Below, in pieces: positions 43,063-53,231 of a stretch of DNA of 64,000 bases. Each line of letters starts with the position of its first letter. The first letter of the stretch is position 1. The notes below the pieces were generated by a model. The model made no database searches, had not been told where the DNA came from, and saw only the letters and a list, made by a program, of their open reading frames with translations. This DNA comes from Pseudomonadota bacterium (GTDB lineage: Bacteria > Pseudomonadota > Alphaproteobacteria > Azospirillales > Azospirillaceae): contig JAFAFA010000110.1 in assembly GCA_023423695.1 (NCBI GenBank), positions 7,743 through 71,742 on the forward strand. Reading direction: 5' to 3'. A program made the position numbers and the translations under genes.

Positions 43063-44817
43063 TCAGAATCCGACGGCCGTTGCCGGGGACGGGCCAGTCT
43101 CCAGCCCGGCCTTGTCGAGCGCGTCGAGCAGGGCGATGACGTCCTTGGACGCACGCTCGACCTCCGCCACCTCGGCCAGGGCGCGCTCGATGTCGCCGTC
43201 CAGGAAGGCGCGGGCGGCGGCCTTGCCGTGGTCATGGACCAGCCTGTGCGGGGTTTCCAGCCGGACGAAGGCGGAATGGGCACGGTAGGCCATCGAGGAC
43301 GGGCCGTAATACCATTTGCCCAGCCGGCAGGCCTCGTGGCTCGCCAGTTCGTCCGGACGCAGGGTTTCCAGCCCGACCAGCATGTCGGCCAGCCGCTTCT
43401 TCCAGATGACGTGGTCGACCTTGGCGATCTTCACGATCTTGCCGGGGATGTCCTGCTCCATCAGCTGGGTCAGCTGGTTGCCCAGCAGGGTCTCCACGCC
43501 ACGCGTCGCCTGGACGCTGCGCAGGATGGCGGCGCTATTGGTCGCGCTGCTTTCCGCGATGCGGGCGGTTCCGGAAGCCACCTGGTTGGCGGCGGCCGAT
43601 TGCTGGGTCAGGATGCTGGCGATATCGGACATGCGCTGTTCGGTGCGGCCGATATGGTCGCCGATGTCGGCCATGCGCTCGCTGACCTCGCGGATCGCCT
43701 GCTGGCCGGCGGCGACGGCGCGCGTGCCGTCCTCCATCGACGCGACGATGGCGCCCATTTCCGCCTTCAGCGCGTCGATGCGCAGGCGGATGTCCTCCGT
43801 CGCGCGGGCGGTCTGGTTGGACAGGTTCTTCACCTCGCTCGCCACCACGGCGAAGCCCTTGCCGGCCTCGCCCGCCCGCGCCGCCTCGATGGTCGCATTC
43901 AGGGCCAGAAGGTTGGTCTGCTTGGCGATTGCCTCGATGGTGGAGACGATCTCCGCGATGCGTTCGGAGGCGACCGACAGCTCGCCGACCCGCGTCGCCG
44001 CCCCTTCGACCGCGGTGGCGATCTGCTCCATGCGGGCGACCGCCTGCTGCACGGTGTGGCCGCCCTCGGCGGTCACCGTCAGTGTCTCTCCGGCCATGGC
44101 CGCGACGTCGCGGCTGCGCGCCCAGATCTCCTGGATGCCGGTCACCGTCTCCTCGGTCGAGGCGGCGATGCCCTGGGCCTCATGATCGACCGCCCGCAGC
44201 TGTCCCACCATCTGGGCGTTGGCGACCGCCGAGTCGTTGATGGCAATCGCCACGTCGATGGTGCGGTCCATCAGCGTCGCGGCAAAATCGCCCTGCGACC
44301 GACCGCATCCGGCACCACCGGCGGTGCCGGCGGTGCCGGCGGCCGACAGGCCGTAGCCCGCCAGGGTCCGGTCCATGTCGAACGACACCGCGCGGGCCAC
44401 TGCCGCCACCGCCCGCCGTGCCGTGGCCGGGCGCCAGCGCAACGCGCCCTGCACCAGGGCCAGCAGGTCGCTCAGCACCACGCCATAGGCGCCGATGTAC
44501 CAGGACGGCTCCAGCCCGATGCGCAGATGCGCCTCCCCGGCCGCCCGGCAGCGGGCCTCGTGCGCCGGCGAACCGGCGTCCTGGAACATCAGGCGCCAGT
44601 GATCGGCCTGCTGCCGCTTCAACCGGGGCAGGTCGCCATGGGCGTACAGCAGCCTGCGGGTCTCCGGCCAGCGCGACAGGTGGGCGTAGAAGCGCTCGGA
44701 CAGGTCGGGCAGGCTGCGGTCGATCAGCCGCCCCATGCTCGCCAGCAGTCCGCGTTCCTCCGCCTCAAGCCCGAAGAAGGCCGCGTCGGCCCCAAGAGCC
44801 TGTCGATCAACCGCCAT
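43063..44817 (-). CDS. globin-coupled chemoreceptor with CZB zinc-binding domain
   Basis: A 584-aa soluble methyl-accepting protein with three parts: an N-terminal protoglobin haem domain (about 15-160; [34 protein letters not shown]), a signalling domain (about 220-470; hairpin tip [20 protein letters not shown]), and a C-terminal CZB domain (ligands in [39 protein letters not shown]). It should sense oxygen through haem and zinc or hypochlorite through CZB. Several ATG codons lie close together (44817, 44826, 44832, 44835); none has a clear ribosome-binding site. Confidence 0.92.
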   Translation of the reverse strand: MAVDRQALGADAAFFGLEAEERGLLASMGRLIDRSLPDLSERFYAHLSRWPETRRLLYAHGDLPRLKRQQADHWRLMFQDAGSPAHEARCRAAGEAHLRIGLEPSWYIGAYGVVLSDLLALVQGALRWRPATARRAVAAVARAVSFDMDRTLAGYGLSAAGTAGTAGGAGCGRSQGDFAATLMDRTIDVAIAINDSAVANAQMVGQLRAVDHEAQGIAASTEETVTGIQEIWARSRDVAAMAGETLTVTAEGGHTVQQAVARMEQIATAVEGAATRVGELSVASERIAEIVSTIEAIAKQTNLLALNATIEAARAGEAGKGFAVVASEVKNLSNQTARATEDIRLRIDALKAEMGAIVASMEDGTRAVAAGQQAIREVSERMADIGDHIGRTEQRMSDIASILTQQSAAANQVASGTARIAESSATNSAAILRSVQATRGVETLLGNQLTQLMEQDIPGKIVKIAKVDHVIWKKRLADMLVGLETLRPDELASHEACRLGKWYYGPSSMAYRAHSAFVRLETPHRLVHDHGKAAARAFLDGDIERALAEVAEVERASKDVIALLDALDKAGLETGPSPATAVGF

Positions 44818-44885
44818 GTCGCCCATCCACATCATTGATGCGGCATACGCACAATCAGCGCAAAGCCGCGATGCATCTGGCAACA

Positions 44886-44913
44886 GTTATATGACAATTA
44901 TCGTAAATGGCAA
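44886..44913 (-). promoter_or_regulatory. sigma-70 type promoter for the globin chemoreceptor
   Basis: On the minus strand TTGCCA-N16-TATAAC: five of six matches to each consensus box, in an otherwise GC-rich genome. Predicted start is near 44879, about 60 nt before the ATG at 44817. Confidence 0.55.
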
Positions 44914-45035
44914 CCCAGGGCCGGCCGTGGCGGGCCAAAGGATCGGCAAAAGGCTGCGCATCATGGTCGCATCTGCCTCCTCATCGGCATCTTTGCGACA
45001 CCGGACCGTCTACGGATGCCGCATTCCAGAAGCGA

Positions 45036-45947
45036 TCATTTGTCTACGAATGATTGAATGGCATCTGCGATCAGGCCGCTGAGGGACAAAGCGTTCGACG
45101 GGTGCGGCACGCCATCGCAGGACAGCGGGGGGCCGAGCCCTTCCGCCGCGAAGCGTCCGGCGACGGTGTCGGTGAACAGGGCATGGACGCCGTACACGTC
45201 CACCCTGTCGGCCCCCAGCGCCCGTGCGGCCCGCGCGCAGGAGAAGATCGTCTCGCCGGAACTGATGACGTCGTCGATGATCACGACCGGACGGCCATGG
45301 ATCGGCGCATCGGGCGGCAGCGCCACCGTCACGTCCCGGTCGCCGCGCCGCTCCTTGCGCCCGACCACGCCGGTCAGGCTGAGCGGGCCGGCCACCGCCT
45401 CCACCAGCGGGGCGGACTCCTCGTCGGGGCCGACGATCACCGTGCCGGGCGTCACGCCGGCGGCACGCAGATGGTCGGCGATCGGCACCGCCCCGCTCAG
45501 CGCGATGGAGGGACGGCCGACGAAAACCTCATCCAGCGTGTGGGTGCGGTGCAGGTGCGGCTCGACGCAGACGAACCGGTCGAAGCAGCGGCCGAGCCAC
45601 TCCCCGACCACCGTCTGGCTGACCGGCTCGCCCGGCCTGAAGATGGCGTCTTGGCGCATGTAGGCCATGTAGGGCGCCACCAGGCAGAGGTCGGTCGCCC
45701 CCTGGCGCCGCAGAACCGACGCGGCGAGCGTCAACTCCACCAGCTTGTCGTTCGGGCGGTCGAGCGAGCGGTAGACGATGGCGCGCTCGACCGGTTCGGG
45801 CAGGCGGACAAGGCTCTCGCCGTCGGGAAAGCGGTGCAACTCGGCGATGTGGCAGGGGATGTCCAGCGCTTGGGCCAGGCGGCGTGCCGCGTCCGCCGAC
45901 TCCGGAAACCCGTAGACTGCCGTGTAGTTGCCCGTATTGCGGGGCAT
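45036..45947 (-). CDS. prs: ribose-phosphate pyrophosphokinase homologue
   Basis: A 303-aa PRPP synthetase-fold protein making PRPP from ribose-5-phosphate and ATP. RFPDGESLVRLPEPVE near residue 39, APYMAYMRQDAIF near 90, VEPHLHRTHTLDEVF near 129 and the PRPP-binding loop VVIIDDVISSGETIF near 220 are all present. It is divergent from the housekeeping Prs and resembles the secondary proteobacterial type. GAGGGAG precedes the ATG. The gene stands alone here; apt and ade are 10-20 kb away. Confidence 0.82.
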   Translation of the reverse strand: MPRNTGNYTAVYGFPESADAARRLAQALDIPCHIAELHRFPDGESLVRLPEPVERAIVYRSLDRPNDKLVELTLAASVLRRQGATDLCLVAPYMAYMRQDAIFRPGEPVSQTVVGEWLGRCFDRFVCVEPHLHRTHTLDEVFVGRPSIALSGAVPIADHLRAAGVTPGTVIVGPDEESAPLVEAVAGPLSLTGVVGRKERRGDRDVTVALPPDAPIHGRPVVIIDDVISSGETIFSCARAARALGADRVDVYGVHALFTDTVAGRFAAEGLGPPLSCDGVPHPSNALSLSGLIADAIQSFVDK

Positions 45948-46058
45948 GCCCCATCTCCCTCTACCACCTTGGATGCGGTAGAGCTTCGCGCAGCCGGCAT
46001 GGGCGGGTCAATAATGGCAAAAGGCGGACGCTGCGGCCACTTGCCCCGTCTTGTCGGT

Positions 46059-46586
46059 CTATGCCCTGGCGGCTGCGTCTTCTTCCTCCGGTTTGTCGTC
46101 CTCCGCCGCGTCCGCCTCGGAGGCGGCAGGATCGACATGGATGCTCTCGGCCTTGCGCGCCAGCCATTGGAAGGCACCCAGCCCGACCACCAGCAGCGTG
46201 ACCACCCCCAGCAGCATCACCGGATAGACGATGGCGGAAATCTCGCTGGTCCGCGCCTCGAACACCAGGACAAGGCCCTCGAGGCTGGCGGCGATGATGA
46301 TGGTTGTCAGGAACTTCGTCAGGGTGCGGCGGGCCTCGTCGGCACGACGCAGCTCGCGTTCGCGGACGATCTCCTCCTCGTAGAGGTATTTGGCGATCTC
46401 GAAGACGGCGATGGCCAGCACGATCATCCCGACCCCGTCCAGCATGGCCGAGGTCAGCGCGTGACTGTCCAGCGCCACCATCCCCTCCACGACGGTCAGG
46501 GCAGACAGGCCGATGAACAGCAGGGCGAACAGGCTGAGCGTCACCGCCGCCAGCAGATACATGCCACGCGCCGCCGATTGGAACAT
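46059..46586 (-). CDS. four-helix membrane protein, unknown function
   Basis: A 175-aa protein with about four membrane helices (MYLLAAVTLSLFALLFIGL; GVGMIVLAIAVFEIAKYLYE; TTIIIAASLEGLVLVFEA; IVYPVMLLGVVTLLVVGLG) and an acidic cytoplasmic tail (EEEDAAARA). The conserved charged loop EEEIVRERELRRADEARR lies between helices 2 and 3. An AAAGGGGAGGAGG is next to the ATG, a very strong ribosome-binding site. It diverges from corA. Function is unknown; an ion or general-stress role would be a guess. Confidence 0.75.
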   Translation of the reverse strand: MFQSAARGMYLLAAVTLSLFALLFIGLSALTVVEGMVALDSHALTSAMLDGVGMIVLAIAVFEIAKYLYEEEIVRERELRRADEARRTLTKFLTTIIIAASLEGLVLVFEARTSEISAIVYPVMLLGVVTLLVVGLGAFQWLARKAESIHVDPAASEADAAEDDKPEEEDAAARA

Positions 46587-46737
46587 CCTCCTCCCCTTTC
46601 CCGATCCGAACTTGTCCTTGGCAGTGACAACACGCGGGACGCCCTGTCGGTTCGACCGGCGCCACCGATTCTTCGACGCTGGCGGGGAACCCCTTTAGAA
46701 TGCCGCCACTCCGCCGCCACCGCCCGGTTTCCAAGCC

Positions 46738-47739
46738 ATGACCCTGCCGCCCTCCCCCGTTCCGACCCATAACCCCGTCATGGCCAGCGCCGCCTATTGC
46801 GATGGCCGGCGCGTCGCCGACGTGCCGGTCGCGGAGGCGGGCTCCTGGGCCGCGAAGGAGGGCCATTTTGTCTGGATCGGCCTGTGGGAACCGGACGAGG
46901 CGCTGCTGATGGAGGTGAAGCGCCAGTTCAACCTGCACGAACTGGCGGTGGAGGACGCGCTGCACGCCCACCAGCGCCCGAAGGTGGAGGTCTATGGCGA
47001 CAGCCTGTTCATGGTCCTGCGCACCGCCCGGCTGGAACAGGGGGTGCTGGTGCTGGGCGAAACCCATGTCTTCGCCGGGCGCGGCTATGTCGTCACCGTG
47101 CGGCACGGCGCATCGAGCAGCTATTCTCCGGTGCGCGCGCGGGCCGAAAGCGCGCCGCATCTGCTGAAGCACGGCGAGGACTTCGTCGTCTACACCGTGA
47201 TGGACTATGTGGTGGACTGCTACGCTCCGGTCCTCGACCAGATGGCGGCGATGGTGGAGGAATTGGACGCCCTGCTGATCGCCCGTCCGCCCGGCACGGC
47301 GGAGATCGAGCGCATCCACCAACTGCGCCGCGACCTGGAGCGGCTGCGCCGCAACGCCTCGCCCCTGCTGGAGGTCTGCTCGCGGCTGGAGCGCTTCGAC
47401 CTGCCGATGATCGACCCGACGATCCGCCCCTATTACCGCGACGTGCAGGACCATGTGATCCGCGTCAACGAACAGATCGGATCGCTGCGCGAGGTGCTGT
47501 CCTTCGCCTTCGAAACCAGTATGATCCTGGCCGCCGCGCGGCAGAACGACGTGACGCGCAAGCTGGCCGCCTGGGCCGCCATCCTCGCCGTGCCGACGGC
47601 CATCGCCGGCCTCTACGGCATGAACTTCGAGCATATGCCGGAGCTTCACTGGCGGTACGGCTACCCGGCGGCGCTTGCGGTGATCGCCGCCGTCTGCGCC
47701 GGCCTGTACATCCGTTTCCGGCGGACGGGCTGGCTCTGA
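46738..47739 (+). CDS. corA: CorA-type magnesium/cobalt transporter
   Basis: A 333-aa pentameric divalent cation channel. The cytosolic alpha/beta domain spans about 1-270, then two helices at the C-terminus (LAAWAAILAVPTAIAGLYGM; YPAALAVIAAVCAGLYIRF). The selectivity motif Gly-Met-Asn is in LYGMNFEHMPELHW near residue 300. The N-terminus is short and Pro-rich. It diverges from the four-helix membrane protein and is followed 56 bp downstream by a small hypothetical gene. Confidence 0.93.
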   Translation: MTLPPSPVPTHNPVMASAAYCDGRRVADVPVAEAGSWAAKEGHFVWIGLWEPDEALLMEVKRQFNLHELAVEDALHAHQRPKVEVYGDSLFMVLRTARLEQGVLVLGETHVFAGRGYVVTVRHGASSSYSPVRARAESAPHLLKHGEDFVVYTVMDYVVDCYAPVLDQMAAMVEELDALLIARPPGTAEIERIHQLRRDLERLRRNASPLLEVCSRLERFDLPMIDPTIRPYYRDVQDHVIRVNEQIGSLREVLSFAFETSMILAAARQNDVTRKLAAWAAILAVPTAIAGLYGMNFEHMPELHWRYGYPAALAVIAAVCAGLYIRFRRTGWL

Positions 47740-47795
47740 CGCTGCCGCGGCGGAGTGATTTCCCGGCCAAGCCGCCCTTCAGGGATATTTGGACC

Positions 47796-48200
47796 ATGAG
47801 CGACGCAAAGAACACGCTGCACGCCCTGCTGGACGCCTATCTGCGCTGCCCGGTGGACGCGGCGCGGAGCGAGCTGGAACAAGCGCTCCTAAGCTACCAG
47901 ACCGACTGGATCCGCGCCCATGCCGGGGCCGGCGCCCCGCCCCTGCCGGCGGCCGCTCCCGCTGCGGCGGCGAAGTCGGCGGTGTCCAAGCCGCGCTTCC
48001 CCATCGCGTCGGCCGATCTGGAGGTGCTGAAGCGCCTTGCCGACGGCTGGCCCGGCACCACCGCCGAGGTGGCGCGCTGGGCATGGTTCGAGAACCGCGA
48101 ACTGGTGGCGCTGGAGACCGGTCCGGCCGGCGAGGGCCCGGAAATGCTGCGCCTGACCCCGCTGGGCTGGGCCGCCATCGGCCGCCTGCCGCCGGACTGA
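47796..48200 (+). CDS. hypothetical protein, 134 aa
   Basis: A small soluble protein starting MSDAKNTLHALLDAYLRCPV. It has a helical N-terminus, an Ala/Pro-rich linker (about 45-65) and a winged-helix-like C-terminal half (SADLEVLKRLADGWPGTTAE, MLRLTPLGWAAIGRLPPD). No family was recognised. It follows corA on the same strand and converges with the LysM gene with 15 bp between stops. Confidence 0.65.
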   Translation: MSDAKNTLHALLDAYLRCPVDAARSELEQALLSYQTDWIRAHAGAGAPPLPAAAPAAAAKSAVSKPRFPIASADLEVLKRLADGWPGTTAEVARWAWFENRELVALETGPAGEGPEMLRLTPLGWAAIGRLPPD

Positions 48201-48215
48201 GCCGGCAACGCCCGC

Positions 48216-49331
48216 TCAGTTCACCTGCGGCAGAGAGAAGATCTGGCCGGGATAGATCAGGTCCGGATCGCGGATCTGCTCGCGGTTGGCGGTATAGATG
48301 GTGGTGTAGAGCAAGCCGTCGCCATAGGTGCGGCGTGCCAGCCGCCACAGGCTGTTGCCGGGCTGCACGACGATGCTGCGCCCGTCGGTCGCCCCGGCGG
48401 GCATGGCGGAAACCTGGACCGGCAGTTCGGCCCGCGCCACCACCTTGCCGGACTGGGAAACCTGATCGGCGCGCAGGGTGTAGACGCCGGGATCGATCAG
48501 CTTTTCCGGGATAAGGCGCCAGCCGCCCTTGGGATCGGTGTGGGCGCTGCCGACCAGGATGTTGTCGAGATAGAGCTGGACCGCGCTGTTGGGCGCCGCC
48601 CGCCCGCCCAGCGCCACACGGCCGGCGGGATCATAGTCCATGGTCTCCACCGACACGCCGCCCGGCGGCGGCGGCGCGCCGTTGGCCGGAACCGGCGGAG
48701 CCTGCAGAACCGAACTGCCGCCCATGGATGCCGGCGCACCGGCCAGCCCGTCGCGCGGAACCGCCACGGCCACCGCCATCCCCTGTGACGCCGAGTCGGT
48801 GGCGGTGGTTTGAGTCGCAGTGGCCTGGGTCGCGCCGGCCGGATCGGGCACCATCACCACGACCACCTTGTCGGCGGGCACCGGCGTGTCGGAACCGGGG
48901 CGGGCCTCGGTCAGGTTCAGTTCGCGTGTGCCGGGGGCCAGCGGCTTGTCGGGCAGCATCACCCATTCGCCGCGCTGGTCGGCCTTGGCGGTGGCGACCG
49001 GCGTGTTGCCGTCGGAGACCGTCACCTGCGATCCCGGCGCCGCGCGGCCGGCCATCACCGTCGCCCCGTCCGGCGCCACCCGCACCACATCGAAGCTGGG
49101 CGCCGCGGGAGCCGGCGCCGCTGCCGTTTTTGCCGCTGCCGTTTTTGCCGGTGCCGTTTTCGCCGGTGCCGTCGGCTGGGTCGAAGCCGGCGTCGCGGCG
49201 GCGGAAGCGGCCGGAGCCGACGCCGTCGGAATTGGTGCCTGCACAGGGCTTCCGGCCGGCCACAGGGCAACCGCCGCCGCCCCACCCGTCAGAGCCACGC
49301 CCAAAGCTGCGAACAACGCGTTTCGTTTCAC
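48216..49331 (-). CDS. LysM-domain envelope protein with Ig-like repeats
   Basis: A 371-aa protein anchored by one N-terminal helix (LFAALGVALTGGAAAVALWP). A low-complexity Ala/Lys/Pro/Thr region (about 25-75) includes AKTAA-type repeats. Two bacterial-Ig-like modules follow (RAAPGSQVTVSDGNTPVATA; RAAPNSAVQLYLDNILVGSA), then a C-terminal LysM domain (VVQPGNSLWRLARRTYGDG... YPGQIFSLP). It should bind peptidoglycan. The GTG at 49331 was chosen because the helix follows at once; an upstream frame start is unlikely. Confidence 0.85.
   Translation of the reverse strand: MKRNALFAALGVALTGGAAAVALWPAGSPVQAPIPTASAPAASAAATPASTQPTAPAKTAPAKTAAAKTAAAPAPAAPSFDVVRVAPDGATVMAGRAAPGSQVTVSDGNTPVATAKADQRGEWVMLPDKPLAPGTRELNLTEARPGSDTPVPADKVVVVMVPDPAGATQATATQTTATDSASQGMAVAVAVPRDGLAGAPASMGGSSVLQAPPVPANGAPPPPGGVSVETMDYDPAGRVALGGRAAPNSAVQLYLDNILVGSAHTDPKGGWRLIPEKLIDPGVYTLRADQVSQSGKVVARAELPVQVSAMPAGATDGRSIVVQPGNSLWRLARRTYGDGLLYTTIYTANREQIRDPDLIYPGQIFSLPQVN
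49117..49176. repeat. 15-bp tandem repeat inside the LysM gene
   Basis: Four copies of GCCGCTGCCGTTTTT and variants in head-to-tail order encode the (A/P)AKTA repeats of the protein. Copy number could vary between strains by slippage. Confidence 0.7.
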
Positions 49332-49484
49332 TGAGCACCCATCCGGCGGCCCGCCACCACGGCAGGATGAGCAACTATAGCAGAAGGACAGGTGCCAAAA
49401 GAATGGCGCCGTTGGAGCATTTCCATCGGCCAATCGGCATTGATTGCCCCCTAAGATCAGAATTCGGGTGGGAATCGGGTGGAG

Positions 49485-50378
49485 TCACTCCTTCGCCGGC
49501 ACCGTCTTCAGATAGGCGGCGATGGCGGCGCGGTCCTCTGCCGTCAGTTTGGAGGTGCTGTTGCGCACCACCTCTCCCATGGCGCCGCCGACGACGTCGC
49601 CTTCCGGGGTCAGTCCGGTCTCCAGCAGCAAGGTCAGGTCGCCGTCGGACCAGTCGCCGATCCCCTTGCCCTGAGCGCTGGTGATCCCCGGCACCTTGTC
49701 GCCGTCCGGTCCATCCGGGTTGCCGGCGAGATAGCGGTCGGCGTCCATGCCGCCCATCAGGGTGCGCGGGTTGTGGCATTCGCCGCAATGGCCGAGCGCG
49801 TCGACCAGATAGCGCCCGCGATTCCAGGCCGGCGGCTTGGCCGGATCGTCGGGCACCGGTCCGGGAGTGAGATACATCCATTGCCAGACCGGCAGCAGGA
49901 AGCGCCAGGAGAAGGGCGGCGTCAGGTCGTGCGGCTTGTTGGGAGCGGCGACCGCCGGCCGGCTGAACAGGTAAGCCTTCAAATCCAGCAGGTCGCGGTC
50001 GGTCATCCGCGTGTAGCTGGCATAGGGGAAGGCGGGGAACAGCGCGGCGCCGTCGGGCCGCACGCCCTCGCGGAAGGCGCGGATGAAGTCGGCATCGCTC
50101 CAGCGGCCGATGCCGGACTCCGGATCCGGCGTGATGTTGGGGGTGTGGAAGGTGCCGAAGGGGGTAGCCAGCGCCCGCCCGCCGGCCAGCGGCGCTCCAC
50201 CCTCCTTCTCGTTGCTGTGGCAGCCGAGGCAGCCGGCGGCATGGAAGATGTAGGCGCCGCGGCTGACAGGATCGCCCACGGCCGCGTCGCCCGACGATGC
50301 CCCGTCCGCGGCCAGCGCACAGCCGCCCGCAAAGGCGAGCGGCACCAGAATCGCGGCCGCGGTCGGGACGCGCCGCAT
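49485..50378 (-). CDS. di-haem cytochrome c
   Basis: A 297-aa exported protein with a signal peptide (AAAILVPLAFAGGCALAADG) and two haem c motifs, CLGCH near 55 and CGECH near 200. The repeat layout (GRALATPFGTFHTPNITPDP; LTPPFSWRFLLPVWQWMYL) resembles the cytochrome subunits of periplasmic alcohol, aldehyde or gluconate dehydrogenases. No such dehydrogenase is encoded beside it. It starts 3 bp after the stop of the cytochrome c' gene and should share its transcript. Confidence 0.9.
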   Translation of the reverse strand: MRRVPTAAAILVPLAFAGGCALAADGASSGDAAVGDPVSRGAYIFHAAGCLGCHSNEKEGGAPLAGGRALATPFGTFHTPNITPDPESGIGRWSDADFIRAFREGVRPDGAALFPAFPYASYTRMTDRDLLDLKAYLFSRPAVAAPNKPHDLTPPFSWRFLLPVWQWMYLTPGPVPDDPAKPPAWNRGRYLVDALGHCGECHNPRTLMGGMDADRYLAGNPDGPDGDKVPGITSAQGKGIGDWSDGDLTLLLETGLTPEGDVVGGAMGEVVRNSTSKLTAEDRAAIAAYLKTVPAKE

Positions 50379-50381
50379 CGG

Positions 50382-50867
50382 TCAGTTCTTCTTGACGCGG
50401 AAGTCCTCGTGGCAGCTTCCGCAGGTCTTGGAGGTGGCGCCCAGCGCCTGGGCGATCTGGGTGCGGTCGCCGCTCTTCACCGCAGCGTCCAGCTTCTCGG
50501 CCGCCGGCTGGATGGCGCTCCAGTAGCGCTGCGCCTCGGCCCAGTTCTTCCACAGCTCCGGCTTGGCGGCGCTGTCGGTCACTCCCACCGCGGTGCCTTC
50601 GGGGAAGATCGCCTTCGGATCCATCTTCGACACCGCCAGCACGGCTTCCGCCCCCTTGGCCGCATCCTCCAGGGTAGCGCCCTCGTTCTTCACATACTTG
50701 CCGACGGCACCCATCCCGCCGCCGAGCTTCTTCATCGTCTGCTGCCGGTCCTTCACCTGCTCGGCCGGATCGGCGGCGCCGGCCTTGCCCGCCGACATGC
50801 CGAACAGCGCGAACATCAGACCGGCGACGGATGCCGCCGCAAGGACATTGACGACGCGGTTGCTCAT
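50382..50867 (-). CDS. cytochrome c' (c556-type)
   Basis: A 161-aa periplasmic four-helix haem protein. The signal peptide is VLAAASVAGLMFALFGMSAG; the haem motif CGSCH is at the far C-terminus (KTCGSCHEDFRVKKN), the position typical of cytochrome c'. These proteins bind nitric oxide or carbon monoxide and may protect against NO in denitrifying or plant-associated bacteria. First gene of a two-cytochrome transcript that diverges from the LOG gene. Confidence 0.9.
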   Translation of the reverse strand: MSNRVVNVLAAASVAGLMFALFGMSAGKAGAADPAEQVKDRQQTMKKLGGGMGAVGKYVKNEGATLEDAAKGAEAVLAVSKMDPKAIFPEGTAVGVTDSAAKPELWKNWAEAQRYWSAIQPAAEKLDAAVKSGDRTQIAQALGATSKTCGSCHEDFRVKKN

Positions 50868-51009
50868 GTGGTCCCTCCCGATGATGCCCTGGTTTAACGG
50901 TGCCTGTGCCGCTGTTGACGCGCCGCCCTCTCCGATATTCCATGGCTTTCACCGGATTGTTTACGCCCCGCCCCGGGTGGGCGGTGGTGGCGAGAAAGGT
51001 TGACCCGCG

Positions 51010-51594
51010 ATGAAGAGCCTGTCCTCCGTCTGCGTCTATTGCGGTGCATCCAGCCGCGTCGCCGATGTCCACAAGGAAGCCGCCCATGCGCTGGGCGACG
51101 GGCTGGCCCGCCGCGGCATCCGCATGGTCTATGGCGGCGGCCGGGTCGGGCTGATGGGCATCGCCGCCGATGCCGCCATCGCCGCCGGCGGCGAGGTGGT
51201 CGGCATCATTCCCGAACACATCCAGTCGGCGGAGATCGAGCACACCGGCCTGACCGAGCTGCATGTCGTCGACAGCATGCACACCCGCAAGCGCATGATG
51301 GTGGAGCGCGCCGACGCCTTCGTCATCCTGCCGGGCGGACTCGGCACGCTGGATGAAGCCTTCGAGATCCTGACCTGGAAGCAGCTTCAGCTGCACGACA
51401 AGCCGATCGTCATCGCCGATGTCGACGGCTACTGGCGCCCGCTGCTCGGCCTGATCGACCACATGGTCGCCCAGGGCTTCGCCCGCATCGACCGCTCCGC
51501 CCTCTACAGCGTCGCCGACCAGATCGATGACGTGTTCGAGGCGTTGGAGGTGGCACCGGCCCCCTGCCGTCCGGCCCAGCCGAAGAAGCTCTGA
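51010..51594 (+). CDS. LOG-family phosphoribohydrolase (cytokinin-activating type)
   Basis: A 194-aa Rossmann-fold hydrolase, likely removing ribose 5-phosphate from cytokinin nucleotides or from other purine nucleotides. VCVYCGASSRVADVHK near residue 7, GGGRVGLMGIAADAAIAAGG near 40 and PGGLGTLDEAFE near 105 (the signature PGGxGTxxE) are present. Plant-associated bacteria often carry such genes, but many family members serve general nucleotide metabolism. Confidence 0.92.
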   Translation: MKSLSSVCVYCGASSRVADVHKEAAHALGDGLARRGIRMVYGGGRVGLMGIAADAAIAAGGEVVGIIPEHIQSAEIEHTGLTELHVVDSMHTRKRMMVERADAFVILPGGLGTLDEAFEILTWKQLQLHDKPIVIADVDGYWRPLLGLIDHMVAQGFARIDRSALYSVADQIDDVFEALEVAPAPCRPAQPKKL

Positions 51595-51617
51595 ACCGGC
51601 ATCGGCCCTTCCTGCGG

Positions 51618-51626
51618 TTATCCCCA
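51618..51626 (+). promoter_or_regulatory. DnaA-box-like site upstream of dnaB
   Basis: TTATCCCCA, one mismatch to the DnaA box TTATCCACA. It lies 100 bp upstream of the dnaB start and 12 bp from the perfect inverted box. Confidence 0.5.
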
Positions 51627-51638
51627 AACTTCCCAGCC

Positions 51639-51647
51639 TGTGGATAA
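51639..51647 (-). promoter_or_regulatory. perfect DnaA box upstream of dnaB
   Basis: TGTGGATAA is the exact complement of the DnaA consensus TTATCCACA. Together with the site at 51618 it forms a head-to-head pair in an AT-richer stretch, consistent with DnaA regulation of dnaB. Confidence 0.65.
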
Positions 51648-51725
51648 CTTCTGTGCACAGCTTTTGTGGAGGGTTCCCCACCCTTCGCAGAGCGTTCCCG
51701 TTCTGTTTCTGCTATTGTGTCCTTC

Positions 51726-53227
<1,502 letters not shown>

Positions 53228-53231
<4 letters not shown>

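Noticed and set aside
51601..51725. Possible replication origin at the dnaB leader
   Set aside because: Only two convincing DnaA boxes and no origin-type gene neighbours such as dnaA, parAB or gidA; gene regulation is simpler.
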